Below are positions 15,595 through 25,107 of a stretch of DNA of 64,000 nt, piece after piece. The stretch is from CAKUFA01 sp963627465 (GTDB lineage Bacteria > Bacillota > Clostridia > Christensenellales > Aristaeellaceae). Under the pieces are notes generated by a model. It was not told the origin of the DNA and did not search any database. It saw nothing but the letters and a program-made list of their open reading frames with translations. Location: NCBI GenBank assembly GCA_963627465.1, contig CAVGBO010000049.1, positions 1 through 64,000 of the forward strand. Direction: 5' to 3'. Numbering within the stretch: the stretch's first letter is position 1; each line of letters begins with the position of its first letter. A program made the translations under genes and the position numbers.

Positions 15595-17446
15595 GCTTCT
15601 GTCTCTCTTCCAATGTGATGCGAATCCGCTGCGCCATTTGCCGCGGCGTTAATCCCAAATATTTCAGCAGCTGTTCCCGTCTGCCGTGTTGCACATACAT
15701 ATCCGGAATGCCAAAGGACATGATGGGTCCCTGTAATTCCTCGCTAACGCAGAAGGAGGATACCGCACTGCCGAATCCACCTGTAAGCACATGTTCTTCC
15801 ATGGTGATCATCGGTTTTTGCGCCAGGCAGCGGAGCATTGTCTCGTCCATCGGCTTCACGGTGGAACAGTTAATGACCTCTGCCTCCATGTGATGCTTCA
15901 TCAGCAAGTCCCGCACTTCCAGTGCAATCTCCACCATGGAGCCTACAGCCAGCAGCACGCAATCCTTTCCTTGTTCCATTTGCTCCCATGTGCCAAGGGT
16001 GAACGTCGTGCAGGGATAATGGTCGGAAAGATCCACGCTCTGTCTGCCATAGCGAATGGCCAACGGTGCATGAAAAGTGCCTGACCAGCGAATCATACAG
16101 CGAAGCTCACTTAAATCCCTGGGTGCAAGAACAGTCATCCCCGGGATAGGCAGCAGGCTCGCCATATCGTACACACCATGATGGGTAGCACCATCTTCAC
16201 CTACCAGTCCTGCCCTGTCCAGCAGGAACGTTACCGGCAGATGCTGCATGCACACATCATGAATCACCTGATCAAAGCTGCGCTGGAAGAAGGATGCATA
16301 TACCGCAAAATAAGGCTTCATGCCGCCGGTTGCCATGCCGGCAGCCATGGTGACCGCATGCTCCTCCGCAATGCCCACGTCCAGCACCCGATTCGGCAGG
16401 CTTTCTTCCATGATGCTGAGGCCTGTACCGGCTGGCATAGCCGCCGTGATGGCCACAATGCGCGGATCCTGTTTGGCCATATCGGTCAATTCCGTTGCCA
16501 TGACCTTGCCGAAGGAAGGAAGGGTTCTGACTTTCCGCACGTCCCCCGTTTCTACATAAAAGGGCGGTGTGCCGTGAAAGGCTTCCGGCATTTCCTCTGC
16601 TTTGTCATAACCGTAGCCTTTCTTGGTTAGCACGTGAATCACCACAGGCCGATCATAATCCTTCACAAGCTTCAGGGTGTGCTCCAGACTTTTCAAATCA
16701 TGCCCGTCAATAGGGCCAAAGTAATGAAAACCCAGTGCGCTGAAGAAACCTTCGTCCACAAAAATGGACTTGATCATATCCTTGGCTCTCTTGGTAATGC
16801 GGTAGACCTTCGGCAGCTTTTCCAGATGCTGCTTCACGTTCTTTTTTGCGCTTGTCCAGCCTTTACTGATGCGGATGTCTGTCAAGTGCCGGGACAAGGC
16901 TCCCACATTCGGCGCAATGGACATTTCATTGTCATTCAGGATCACAATCAGCCGAGTCTCCGAATTGCCTGCATCATTGAGCGCCTCATAGCACAGTCCG
17001 CCGGTTAAGGCACCGTCGCCCACAACGGCAATCACATGATGATCCTGCCCGAGAAGATCCCGAGCCCGGGCAAGCCCCAGTGCCGCCGAAATGGCCGTGG
17101 AGGCATGTCCTGTCTCGAATACATCGTATTCGCTTTCATTCCGCTTCGGGAAACCGCTGAGCCCACCAAATCCTCGCAGAGTATGAAAAAGATTGTACCG
17201 CCCCGTCAGCAGCTTGTGGACGTAGCTTTGATGCCCCACATCGAAAACAATCTTATCCTGTGGTGTATCAAAAACACGATGAAGTGCCATGGTCAATTCC
17301 ACCACGCCGAGATTAGATGCCAAATGTCCGCCCCGTTTGGAGACGGTATCCACAATCTCTTTGCGGATTTCCTTAGCTAGTATCTCCAGCTCCCCATAGC
17401 TCAGGTTCTTTATGTCCTGCGGACTATGAATATCCTCCAGGTGCAT
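15587..17446 (-). CDS. dxs: 1-deoxy-D-xylulose-5-phosphate synthase
   Basis: 619 residues from ATG 17446 (AAGAAGG upstream; homologues start here, MHLEDIHSPQDIKNLS). Catalyses the thiamine-diphosphate-dependent condensation of pyruvate and glyceraldehyde 3-phosphate, the first step of the MEP isoprenoid pathway. Motifs: SKRGGHLASNLGVVELT with the catalytic-site His, VVGDGALTGGL and NDNEMSIAPNVG for ThDP binding, GIAEEHAVTMAAGMA and DRAGLVGEDGATHHG in the transketolase core, and a C-terminal domain. Lies between a membrane protein gene and tlyA in a minus-strand run. Confidence 0.97.
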   Translation of the reverse strand: MHLEDIHSPQDIKNLSYGELEILAKEIRKEIVDTVSKRGGHLASNLGVVELTMALHRVFDTPQDKIVFDVGHQSYVHKLLTGRYNLFHTLRGFGGLSGFPKRNESEYDVFETGHASTAISAALGLARARDLLGQDHHVIAVVGDGALTGGLCYEALNDAGNSETRLIVILNDNEMSIAPNVGALSRHLTDIRISKGWTSAKKNVKQHLEKLPKVYRITKRAKDMIKSIFVDEGFFSALGFHYFGPIDGHDLKSLEHTLKLVKDYDRPVVIHVLTKKGYGYDKAEEMPEAFHGTPPFYVETGDVRKVRTLPSFGKVMATELTDMAKQDPRIVAITAAMPAGTGLSIMEESLPNRVLDVGIAEEHAVTMAAGMATGGMKPYFAVYASFFQRSFDQVIHDVCMQHLPVTFLLDRAGLVGEDGATHHGVYDMASLLPIPGMTVLAPRDLSELRCMIRWSGTFHAPLAIRYGRQSVDLSDHYPCTTFTLGTWEQMEQGKDCVLLAVGSMVEIALEVRDLLMKHHMEAEVINCSTVKPMDETMLRCLAQKPMITMEEHVLTGGFGSAVSSFCVSEELQGPIMSFGIPDMYVQHGRREQLLKYLGLTPRQMAQRIRITLEERQKHE

Positions 17447-17478
17447 AATCAACCTTCTTTCTTCTCGCGATACAAAAA

Positions 17479-18174
17479 TCAGTCCATCTTCTCCAGCTTT
17501 TTGCCGATGACAGGCAAGGTAAAGCGCCAGCCCCGCCATGCGAAAAGCATCATCCGCACCTTCATGCACACCATGGTGATGAACACAGCAATGTAGCAAA
17601 GCCAGCATACCAAATGAATCAGGAACCCCATCAGTGGAATGGTGCCAAGTAAGGTTCCGATCAGGAAAAGGATCAGCCCACAGACCAGATGCGCAATCAT
17701 CAGCCCTGCGCTTTGCCGAGCAAAATGGCGAATGGCGTTACTCTTCTTCTCTGCAAAGCACAGGAACAAGCCGAACAGCCCCATCATGGAGGCCAAGGTG
17801 CAGGTCAGCCGCACGGTGCTGTTGGTAGCAATAACCTGGGGCTCGAACTTATCCGGCTGATCTAGCCACGCTTCGTCAAACTGAGGCGGCGGATCATCCG
17901 GATCCGGACCGTACAGTTCTTCGTACGTTGGTGCACCATTTGGATCGTCATAACCATTGTTTCCATCATACGGCTGGACATCATATCCGCCGGTTTGGTT
18001 GCCGTAAGGCTGCTGTCCATAGGCAGGATCGCCGTAGCCATCGTTATAGGGTGCTCCCTGATCATTTCGATAGCCGTAGGCATCATCATACCCATATGCA
18101 TCCTGTGAACCGTAGGGCTGCTGCCGATCCTCCGGCCTGCGGTAAGCATCATACCGACGATCGTTGTTTTTCAC
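17479..18174 (-). CDS. Low-complexity Tyr/Gly/Gln/Pro/Asp-rich membrane protein (DUF4870-like)
   Basis: 231 residues from a GTG at 18174 that overlaps the ddl stop; AAAGGAAG lies six nt upstream. Residues 1-about 115 are a hydrophilic, disordered tract rich in Tyr, Gly, Gln, Pro and Asp (YGYDDAYGYRNDQG, PAYGQQPYGNQTGGYD), followed by a region with about three hydrophobic helices (residues about 130-215) that resembles DUF4870/TIC20-like small membrane domains. Function unknown. Its place between ddl and dxs suggests a role at the cell envelope, but that is only context. Confidence 0.8.
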   Translation of the reverse strand: MKNNDRRYDAYRRPEDRQQPYGSQDAYGYDDAYGYRNDQGAPYNDGYGDPAYGQQPYGNQTGGYDVQPYDGNNGYDDPNGAPTYEELYGPDPDDPPPQFDEAWLDQPDKFEPQVIATNSTVRLTCTLASMMGLFGLFLCFAEKKSNAIRHFARQSAGLMIAHLVCGLILFLIGTLLGTIPLMGFLIHLVCWLCYIAVFITMVCMKVRMMLFAWRGWRFTLPVIGKKLEKMD

Positions 18175-19379
18175 AGCTTGCTTCCTTTCGCACCCTTCGT
18201 GCCGCCCAGCTTGACGCTGGAAAGAATGTTGGATGTGAATGCATAATTGCACATGTTCTTATCCTCATGGGCACGCAATGCGTACTGAACCATGCGGTCG
18301 ATCAGCTGCTTATACTTTACGCCGGCATTTTCCCAAAGGTAAAAAGCCAACGACCCGGGAATAGTATTGATTTCCGTAATGAACAGCTTCTCGCTGGCAC
18401 GGTCGAACATATAGTCAATCCGCACCACGCCCTTGCAGTCCAGCATACGGAAAATTTCGCAGCTCAGGCGCTGAATCTCCTCCCGAAGGGAATCCTCGAT
18501 GGGTGCCGGAAGAAGCCGCTGCAGGCTGGCCATGCCCTTGCTGCCGCCGTTCCGCAGATATTTTTCCGAGAAGTCCAGCATATTGTCCCCAGCAGACAGC
18601 ACAGGCATCTCAATAGGCGAAGCCTGCACGTCATCATCATAGCCCAGCACGGAACAGTTCAGCTCCAGCGGCTTGTCCAGTCCCTTTTCCACCAAGACCC
18701 GGCGATCATAATCAAAGGCAAGATCCAATGCTTCAATCAAGCCTTCCCGGTTATCTGCCCGGCTGACACCAATGGAAGAGCCCAGGTTTGCCGGCTTCAC
18801 GAAAACCGGATACCCCAGTTTTTCCTCCACATCCGTAAGGATGCTGTCCTTGCCCTTTTCCCACCCGGAACGGGTATACCAAGTGCCAGGCAGTACCGGA
18901 AGGTCAGCTCCCTTGAAGAACTGCTTCATCATGATCTTATCCATGCCGATGGCACTGCCTGCAACCCCGGTGGAGGTATAAGGCAAGTCAGCCAACTCCA
19001 GCATGCCCTGCAGCGTGCCATCCTCCCCGTGAAGGCCGTGCATCACAATGACGCACACCTGCAGTCGGGCAGCCAGCACACGGGTGGGGTGACCGAACAA
19101 TCCCTTGCCGGGACGGTCTGCCATCAGAGCACCGCTGCCTGCCGTCATGTCCAGAGTCACTTGCTCCACGCCGGCCATGTCTGGGCTGAAATGCTGGAAG
19201 GTTTCAATCTTCCGCAGGGCACTGCCGGTATACCAAACACCCTTCTCGTCAATGTAAACAGGAATGACATCGTACTTCTCGGTGTCAACCGCGTTCATCA
19301 GCTGCACCGCGCTGATGATGGCTACCTCACGCTCACAGCTTCTGCTGCCAAAGATGACGCCCAACTGTGTCTTGCTCAT
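18171..19379 (-). CDS. ddl: D-alanine--D-alanine ligase
   Basis: 402 residues from ATG 19379 with GGAGG upstream; a longer frame to 19457 lacks a ribosome site. ATP-grasp enzyme that makes the D-Ala-D-Ala dipeptide of peptidoglycan. Motifs: GVIFGSRSCEREVAIISA at the N-terminus, MHGLHGEDGTLQGMLE, FVKPANLGSSIGVS, MLDFSEKYL, VVRIDYMF and ITEINTIPG near the metal/ATP site. Somewhat longer than the common 350-residue enzymes, mainly through an extended C-terminus. Placed next to the MurF-like gene, whose substrate is this dipeptide. Confidence 0.95.
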   Translation of the reverse strand: MSKTQLGVIFGSRSCEREVAIISAVQLMNAVDTEKYDVIPVYIDEKGVWYTGSALRKIETFQHFSPDMAGVEQVTLDMTAGSGALMADRPGKGLFGHPTRVLAARLQVCVIVMHGLHGEDGTLQGMLELADLPYTSTGVAGSAIGMDKIMMKQFFKGADLPVLPGTWYTRSGWEKGKDSILTDVEEKLGYPVFVKPANLGSSIGVSRADNREGLIEALDLAFDYDRRVLVEKGLDKPLELNCSVLGYDDDVQASPIEMPVLSAGDNMLDFSEKYLRNGGSKGMASLQRLLPAPIEDSLREEIQRLSCEIFRMLDCKGVVRIDYMFDRASEKLFITEINTIPGSLAFYLWENAGVKYKQLIDRMVQYALRAHEDKNMCNYAFTSNILSSVKLGGTKGAKGSKL

Positions 19380-19392
19380 ATTTCCTCCGCTG

Positions 19393-20976
19393 TCACTGTT
19401 CGGAATAATTATCCGGCAGATCATTTTCAAACAGTACCACATCGCCGCTTCTGCCAAGCTGGTGCAAAAGCGTTGTGGCCTCTGTCAAGTTGCTGACCAC
19501 ATGCAGATTCTCCTCCGGGAAGCCCGCCTCCCGAAGCCCCTCCACAATCGGTTCTGTATGTTTCTTGCCCACCAGGAAGGCAACGTCCGCAGCTTTCGCC
19601 ATAAGACGGCCGAATTCACGGTTGTAGTCTTCTTCCCCTTGTCCCAGTTCCACCATGCCGGGGGTAATGATGATGCGCCGTCCCGGGAAGGCAGCCAGCA
19701 CCTGCAAAGCTGCCGCCGAACCCTTGGGATTGCTATTGAAGGCATCATCAATCACCGTCATGCCTCCCTGCTGTGGCAGGAGCTGCAAGCGATGCTCCAC
19801 AGGCTGCACCTTGCCGATGCCCCGAGCAATCTGCTTTGCCGTTAATCCTAGATGGAAGCATACCGTTGCCGCAAGGAGAATGTTCTGAATACCGTGCTCA
19901 CCCAGGAGTTTCGTTGTGCAAGGGGTCTTTCCTTCCTTGGTGCACAGAAGGAAGCTGCTACCTGCAGGCGATACGGTAATATCCTCTGCCCACACGTCTG
20001 CTCGGCTGTCCGGCTTTAAGCTGCACAGCCGCTTTTCTTTCGTTGTACCTTCATACAGTTCCGTGCAGATGGCACCGTCGTTTTGAAAGAAGCAGCAACC
20101 GCCTTCCGGCACAGCGTCCATCAATTCATACTTCGTCTTCTTAATACGATCAATGGTTTTGAAGGTATCCAAGTGCTGAGGACCCACGGAAGTCAGCACG
20201 CCATAGGTCGGATGTACCAAGCGGCACATTTCCTTAATATCCCCCACGTGCCGGGCACCCATCTCCGCAACAAAAACCTGATGAGCAGGCTGCAGCTTGG
20301 TGCGGATGATCTTGGTAACCCCCATGGGCGTATTAAAGCTGGAAGGAGTCACCAAGGTTTGATACTTTTCGCTCAGCAGCGTGCCAAGGATAAACTTCAC
20401 GCTGGTTTTGCCATAGCTGCCGGTAATGCCGATTTTGATCAAGTCCGGCCGTTCCTTCAGCCTGCGCTGGGCATCCCGGAAATACATCTCGCTAATCAGC
20501 TTTTCAATGGGCCAGGCGAGAAGTCCGGCAAGAGCTGTCCAAATCGGCAAAAGCAGCGGGACAGCCCATAGCCACTGTGCTCCAAAGCACGCCGTCATGC
20601 CCCAGCTTAGCAGCAGAAACACCACTGCCGACACAGCATAAAGCCGCTTCACCCGAGGTGTCATGTGTAAAGGCTTCTTTGCCTTTTTATCCTTCAGCGT
20701 ACGATAAATGCCAAGGCCTGCTGCCACGGTCAGTACCATGTACAGCAGTTTTGCCACAATCCCACTGCCCATGGCCATGCCTAACAAAGTCATGATGCCG
20801 GCCACAGCCGCAAGCAGTACACCCGGCAGTAAGGCTCGCTGAATGTTTCGCTTCAAGGTGCGGAAGTAGCCAGGAAACTGATAACTCTCCAACTGAAAAT
20901 AATGCACAAGACTGCGCATGGACAGCACCATGCCTGCCGCTATGCCAAGGATCTCAAACCAATCGTCAGGTGTCAT
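19393..20976 (-). CDS. Membrane-anchored MurF-type Mur ligase
   Basis: 527 residues, GGAGG before the ATG at 20976. Residues 180 onward are a Mur ligase: P-loop GITGSYGKTSVK (183-194), SFNTPMGVTKIIR, FVAEMGARHVGDI, a DAFNSNPKG block and GMVELGQGEEDYN, all as in MurF, which joins D-Ala-D-Ala to UDP-MurNAc-tripeptide. The usual N-terminal UDP-binding domain is absent; instead residues 1-160 form about four to five membrane helices (around 48-68, 72-92, 112-130, 138-156). It directly precedes ddl. It may be the cell's MurF or a ligase acting on a related membrane-bound substrate. Confidence 0.88.
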   Translation of the reverse strand: MTPDDWFEILGIAAGMVLSMRSLVHYFQLESYQFPGYFRTLKRNIQRALLPGVLLAAVAGIMTLLGMAMGSGIVAKLLYMVLTVAAGLGIYRTLKDKKAKKPLHMTPRVKRLYAVSAVVFLLLSWGMTACFGAQWLWAVPLLLPIWTALAGLLAWPIEKLISEMYFRDAQRRLKERPDLIKIGITGSYGKTSVKFILGTLLSEKYQTLVTPSSFNTPMGVTKIIRTKLQPAHQVFVAEMGARHVGDIKEMCRLVHPTYGVLTSVGPQHLDTFKTIDRIKKTKYELMDAVPEGGCCFFQNDGAICTELYEGTTKEKRLCSLKPDSRADVWAEDITVSPAGSSFLLCTKEGKTPCTTKLLGEHGIQNILLAATVCFHLGLTAKQIARGIGKVQPVEHRLQLLPQQGGMTVIDDAFNSNPKGSAAALQVLAAFPGRRIIITPGMVELGQGEEDYNREFGRLMAKAADVAFLVGKKHTEPIVEGLREAGFPEENLHVVSNLTEATTLLHQLGRSGDVVLFENDLPDNYSEQ

Positions 20977-20979
20977 GCG

Positions 20980-21759
20980 TCAATCCTCCAGTAAAAAGTG
21001 GCGGACAATGGTGCAGAACTTTCCGCACTGCTCCAGATAGGCAAAATGGGTTCCGTCTTCCAGCTCCACCAATCCGGCATCCGGGATCAGCGCCTCCATT
21101 TTTTTTCCCATCCACAGAGGCGTTGCCGTATCCTTTGTGCCCCAAAGGAGTAAGGTAGGCTGCATGATTTTAGGCAGCCGATCCGTTAAGTCCAGATTGA
21201 CCACCTTGACAAAGGTTTTGCGCATCTCTTCGTCCAGGGCGTTATAGTCTGCCGAGCCGTACTTTTTGCGCAAAGCGTCCTCTGCCTTATCCGGAAGTGT
21301 GCCAAATACTTTCGCTTTTTTCAAGCCTTCGCACAATCCCTTCAGCCGCTGAAATTGTACGGAACGCTTCTTGCTTTCCTCACTTTGAGGCGCTCTGATG
21401 CCAGCAGCACCGGTCAAAACAAGTTTGGTAAATGCAGATGGATCTTCACTGGCCAGGTAAATGGCAACCCGTGCGCCGAAGGAATGGGCAACCGCTGCGC
21501 AAGGCAGAAAGTTCAACTGCTGAAGCAGCTCCTTCAGGCACGCCGCATATTCCGGAACGCCCCAAGGCTCCGGCGGACGGCTGCTTGCCCCGTGGCCAGG
21601 GAAATCGATGCAAAGCACCTGCATGTCCTGCTGAAGTGTATCTGCTACAGGCTGCATCAATTTGATTTCGCATCCCCACCCGTGGAGCAGCACCACCCGT
21701 TTCGTTCCCTGTCCGCTTAATGTATAATGAATCTTAACCCCTGAAGCTGTCGCTTCCAT
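20980..21759 (-). CDS. Alpha/beta hydrolase
   Basis: 259 residues, GGAGGAATACC before ATG 21759. Alpha/beta fold hydrolase: oxyanion region VVLLHGWGCE near residue 25, nucleophile elbow AVAHSFGARVA near residue 90 (Ser in H-S-F-G), acid LLWGTKDTATPL near 205 and catalytic His in EDGTHFAYLEQ near 240. Substrate cannot be inferred. It overlaps the upstream acetyltransferase gene by 26 bp and precedes the MurF-like gene by three bases, so all are one transcript. Confidence 0.9.
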   Translation of the reverse strand: MEATASGVKIHYTLSGQGTKRVVLLHGWGCEIKLMQPVADTLQQDMQVLCIDFPGHGASSRPPEPWGVPEYAACLKELLQQLNFLPCAAVAHSFGARVAIYLASEDPSAFTKLVLTGAAGIRAPQSEESKKRSVQFQRLKGLCEGLKKAKVFGTLPDKAEDALRKKYGSADYNALDEEMRKTFVKVVNLDLTDRLPKIMQPTLLLWGTKDTATPLWMGKKMEALIPDAGLVELEDGTHFAYLEQCGKFCTIVRHFLLED

Positions 21760-22261
21760 GGTATTCCTCCAACCATTTGAGTGATTGAGACGGAATAGGA
21801 CGCTTTGTGCTATCCATCCGCCAAATATAGCGGCACTTCACCGCGCTAATCTCCCACCGCTGCTGGATTTCCTCCGGCACGTGGACGATGTTTTCCATCA
21901 CGCAGCCTAAACCCTCGCAAGTGCGGCGACTAGGCCAGTTATCCGGATCCGTGGTAATCACCACGCTGCTTTTCCCGGCACCGATAATGACATCCCGAAG
22001 GAGCTCACAGGCACGCCTGGCAAAGTGATCTCCTTGAAAACCTAAGTCCACATGATAGCCAATGTGCCCGAAATAATAGACACACTCGCTTTCGCCGAGG
22101 CGAAGATTGATTCGTCCCGCCTCCCGCCTGGTACCATGGGGCACGATCATATAATCATAATTATCGCCAAAGCCCATGGCCTCATCCGGCGGATATAGGG
22201 ACAACGGAATGAGGTCAATGACGCCGTCCGTCATACTGGGTTTCCGTCTCTTCCAGAACAT
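21734..22261 (-). CDS. GNAT family N-acetyltransferase
   Basis: 175 residues from ATG 22261 with GGAAGTGAGG upstream; the frame open to 22411 runs over the promoter. The central part (INLRLGESECVYYFGHIGYHVDLGFQG, ARRACELLRDVIIGAG, TTDPDNWPSRRTCEGLG) has the order of GNAT motifs D-A-B: a strand, an acetyl-CoA loop (here degenerate, GFQGDHFA) and the N-W-x-S-R-R region seen in RimJ/RimL-like enzymes. Substrate unknown. First gene of a long minus-strand run into cell-wall genes. Confidence 0.82.
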   Translation of the reverse strand: MFWKRRKPSMTDGVIDLIPLSLYPPDEAMGFGDNYDYMIVPHGTRREAGRINLRLGESECVYYFGHIGYHVDLGFQGDHFARRACELLRDVIIGAGKSSVVITTDPDNWPSRRTCEGLGCVMENIVHVPEEIQQRWEISAVKCRYIWRMDSTKRPIPSQSLKWLEEYHGSDSFRG

Positions 22262-22339
22262 TGGCCTCACTTCCCGTCTGCACAGGCTTTGCAGGAAATG
22301 CAGACGATAAGCCTGCTTCCCTGGCACTTTAACTGAATT

Positions 22340-22368
22340 ATTATAGCATGGAAGACTTGATGTGTCAA
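22340..22368 (-). promoter_or_regulatory. Perfect consensus sigma-A promoter for the cell-wall gene run
   Basis: Minus strand TTGACA (22363-22368), 17 bp, TATAAT (22340-22345). It is divergent from the YbjN-gene promoter about 70 bp away. Confidence 0.9.
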
Positions 22369-22430
22369 AACGAACAAAAAGCACAGTTGGAAATCCTGCG
22401 CACAATGTCATGACCTTGCCTATTCAAATC

Positions 22431-22459
22431 TTGACACGCTTCGAACAGCAAGATAAAAT
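22431..22459 (+). promoter_or_regulatory. Promoter of the YbjN-like gene
   Basis: TTGACA (22431-22436), 17 bp, TAAAAT (22454-22459); leader of about 25 nt. Confidence 0.82.
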
Positions 22460-22491
22460 GGAATCAGCAAAAACGTTATCGAGGTGATACT

Positions 22492-22920
22492 ATGCATGAT
22501 ACCACAAAACAGTTCCTTGCCTATTTGGACGCAAAAAGCCTCCGCTACACTTTCGTGCATGACGCTGATGCTGAATCTGCTTCCGATGTGGTGAAGCTTA
22601 CCTTCGCCGGTGAGCAGGTGGATGTTACCGTTACCTTCTTCTTCGACCACGACGATGAGCATGCAAGCTTGCGGGTGTTCAATCTAGTAAAGGTTCCTGC
22701 CGAAAAGATTCCCGTTATGCTGACGGCCGTCAATCAAATCAACAACGAATATCGCTTTGCAAAGTTTTGCTTTGACCCGGATGACAACACCATTCAGGTG
22801 GAAATGGACTGCATCTTCCGCAAGCATGACGTTGATGAAATCTGCTACGAGGCCTTGCTGCGCATCGTGAACATCTGCCATGATGCTTATCCCGTTTTCA
22901 TGAAAGCTCTTTGGTCATAA
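22492..22920 (+). CDS. YbjN domain-containing protein
   Basis: 142 residues, soluble, GAGGTG before the ATG. The pattern matches the YbjN/T3SS-chaperone-like fold: an N-terminal helix (QFLAYLDAKSLRYTF), strands VDVTVTFFFDHDDEHASLRVF and VKVPAEKIPVMLTAVNQINNEYRFAKFCFD, and a final helix. Such proteins are of unknown molecular function in Bacillota. Monocistronic, with its own promoter; no terminator is obvious before the thrS leader promoter. Confidence 0.8.
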   Translation: MHDTTKQFLAYLDAKSLRYTFVHDADAESASDVVKLTFAGEQVDVTVTFFFDHDDEHASLRVFNLVKVPAEKIPVMLTAVNQINNEYRFAKFCFDPDDNTIQVEMDCIFRKHDVDEICYEALLRIVNICHDAYPVFMKALWS

Positions 22921-22946
22921 TCCCGGATTTTCTTTTTCTTTCCCCG

Positions 22947-22976
22947 TTGACAAACTTCTTGGGAAAGGCGTATACT
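22947..22976 (+). promoter_or_regulatory. thrS promoter
   Basis: TTGACA (22947-22952), 18-bp spacer, TATACT (22971-22976). Confidence 0.8.
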
Positions 22977-22982
22977 TGTGAC

Positions 22983-23202
22983 ATTCCCGATGGATGAAGC
23001 GGAACACGTCCCCGGTGCAGCTGTGTCAAGAGAGTGCCTGCCGCAGGCTGAAAGCAGGCATCACAAGCAGCCGTTGGATACCATCTGCGGACATTGGGCG
23101 GCTCATGCACGATAGAGCATGAAGAGTGGTTACAAAACAAGCAGGGTGGAACCGCGGATGCACAGACATTCGTCCCCGCATAAGGGACGAGTGTCTTTTT
23201 CT
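22983..23202 (+). promoter_or_regulatory. T-box leader of thrS
   Basis: The T-box sequence AGGGTGGAACCGCG is at 23143-23156, and a terminator (GACATTCGTCCC 23165-23176 pairing with GGGACGAGTGTC 23184-23195, then a T run) follows. Threonine codons suitable as specifier are ACC at 23080-23082 or ACA at 23091-23093. Uncharged tRNA-Thr is expected to stabilise the antiterminator and turn on thrS. Confidence 0.93.
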
Positions 23203-23257
23203 TTTATGAAAAGCACCAAGGCCCGGCTTGTGACGCATACAGGAGGAGGAACATCCA

Positions 23258-25021
<1,764 letters not shown>

Positions 25022-25048
25022 TGGCAAAATCTAAAACCGTATAAAGCA

Positions 25049-25087
25049 GCGTGGAGGAAACAGTGATGCTTCCTTCACGCTTTGTTA
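25049..25087 (+). terminator. Terminator of thrS
   Basis: GCGTGGAGGAA (25049-25059) pairs with TTCCTTCACGC (25070-25080) with one G-T pair, then TTTGTTATT. Confidence 0.8.
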
Positions 25088-25107
25088 TTCATTTCGACCC
25101 TTTCACT

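Noticed and set aside
17880..18170. Short repeated Tyr/Gly codons, considered as a CRISPR or tandem repeat
   Set aside because: Units are irregular in length and sequence and stay in frame; this is low-complexity coding sequence.
17928..19496. 522-residue plus-strand ORF across ddl and its neighbour
   Set aside because: Shadow ORF; it crosses two genes with clear motifs on the other strand.
22262..22411. N-terminal extension of the acetyltransferase
   Set aside because: The extension covers the consensus promoter at 22340-22368 and lacks a ribosome site; the ATG at 22261 has one.
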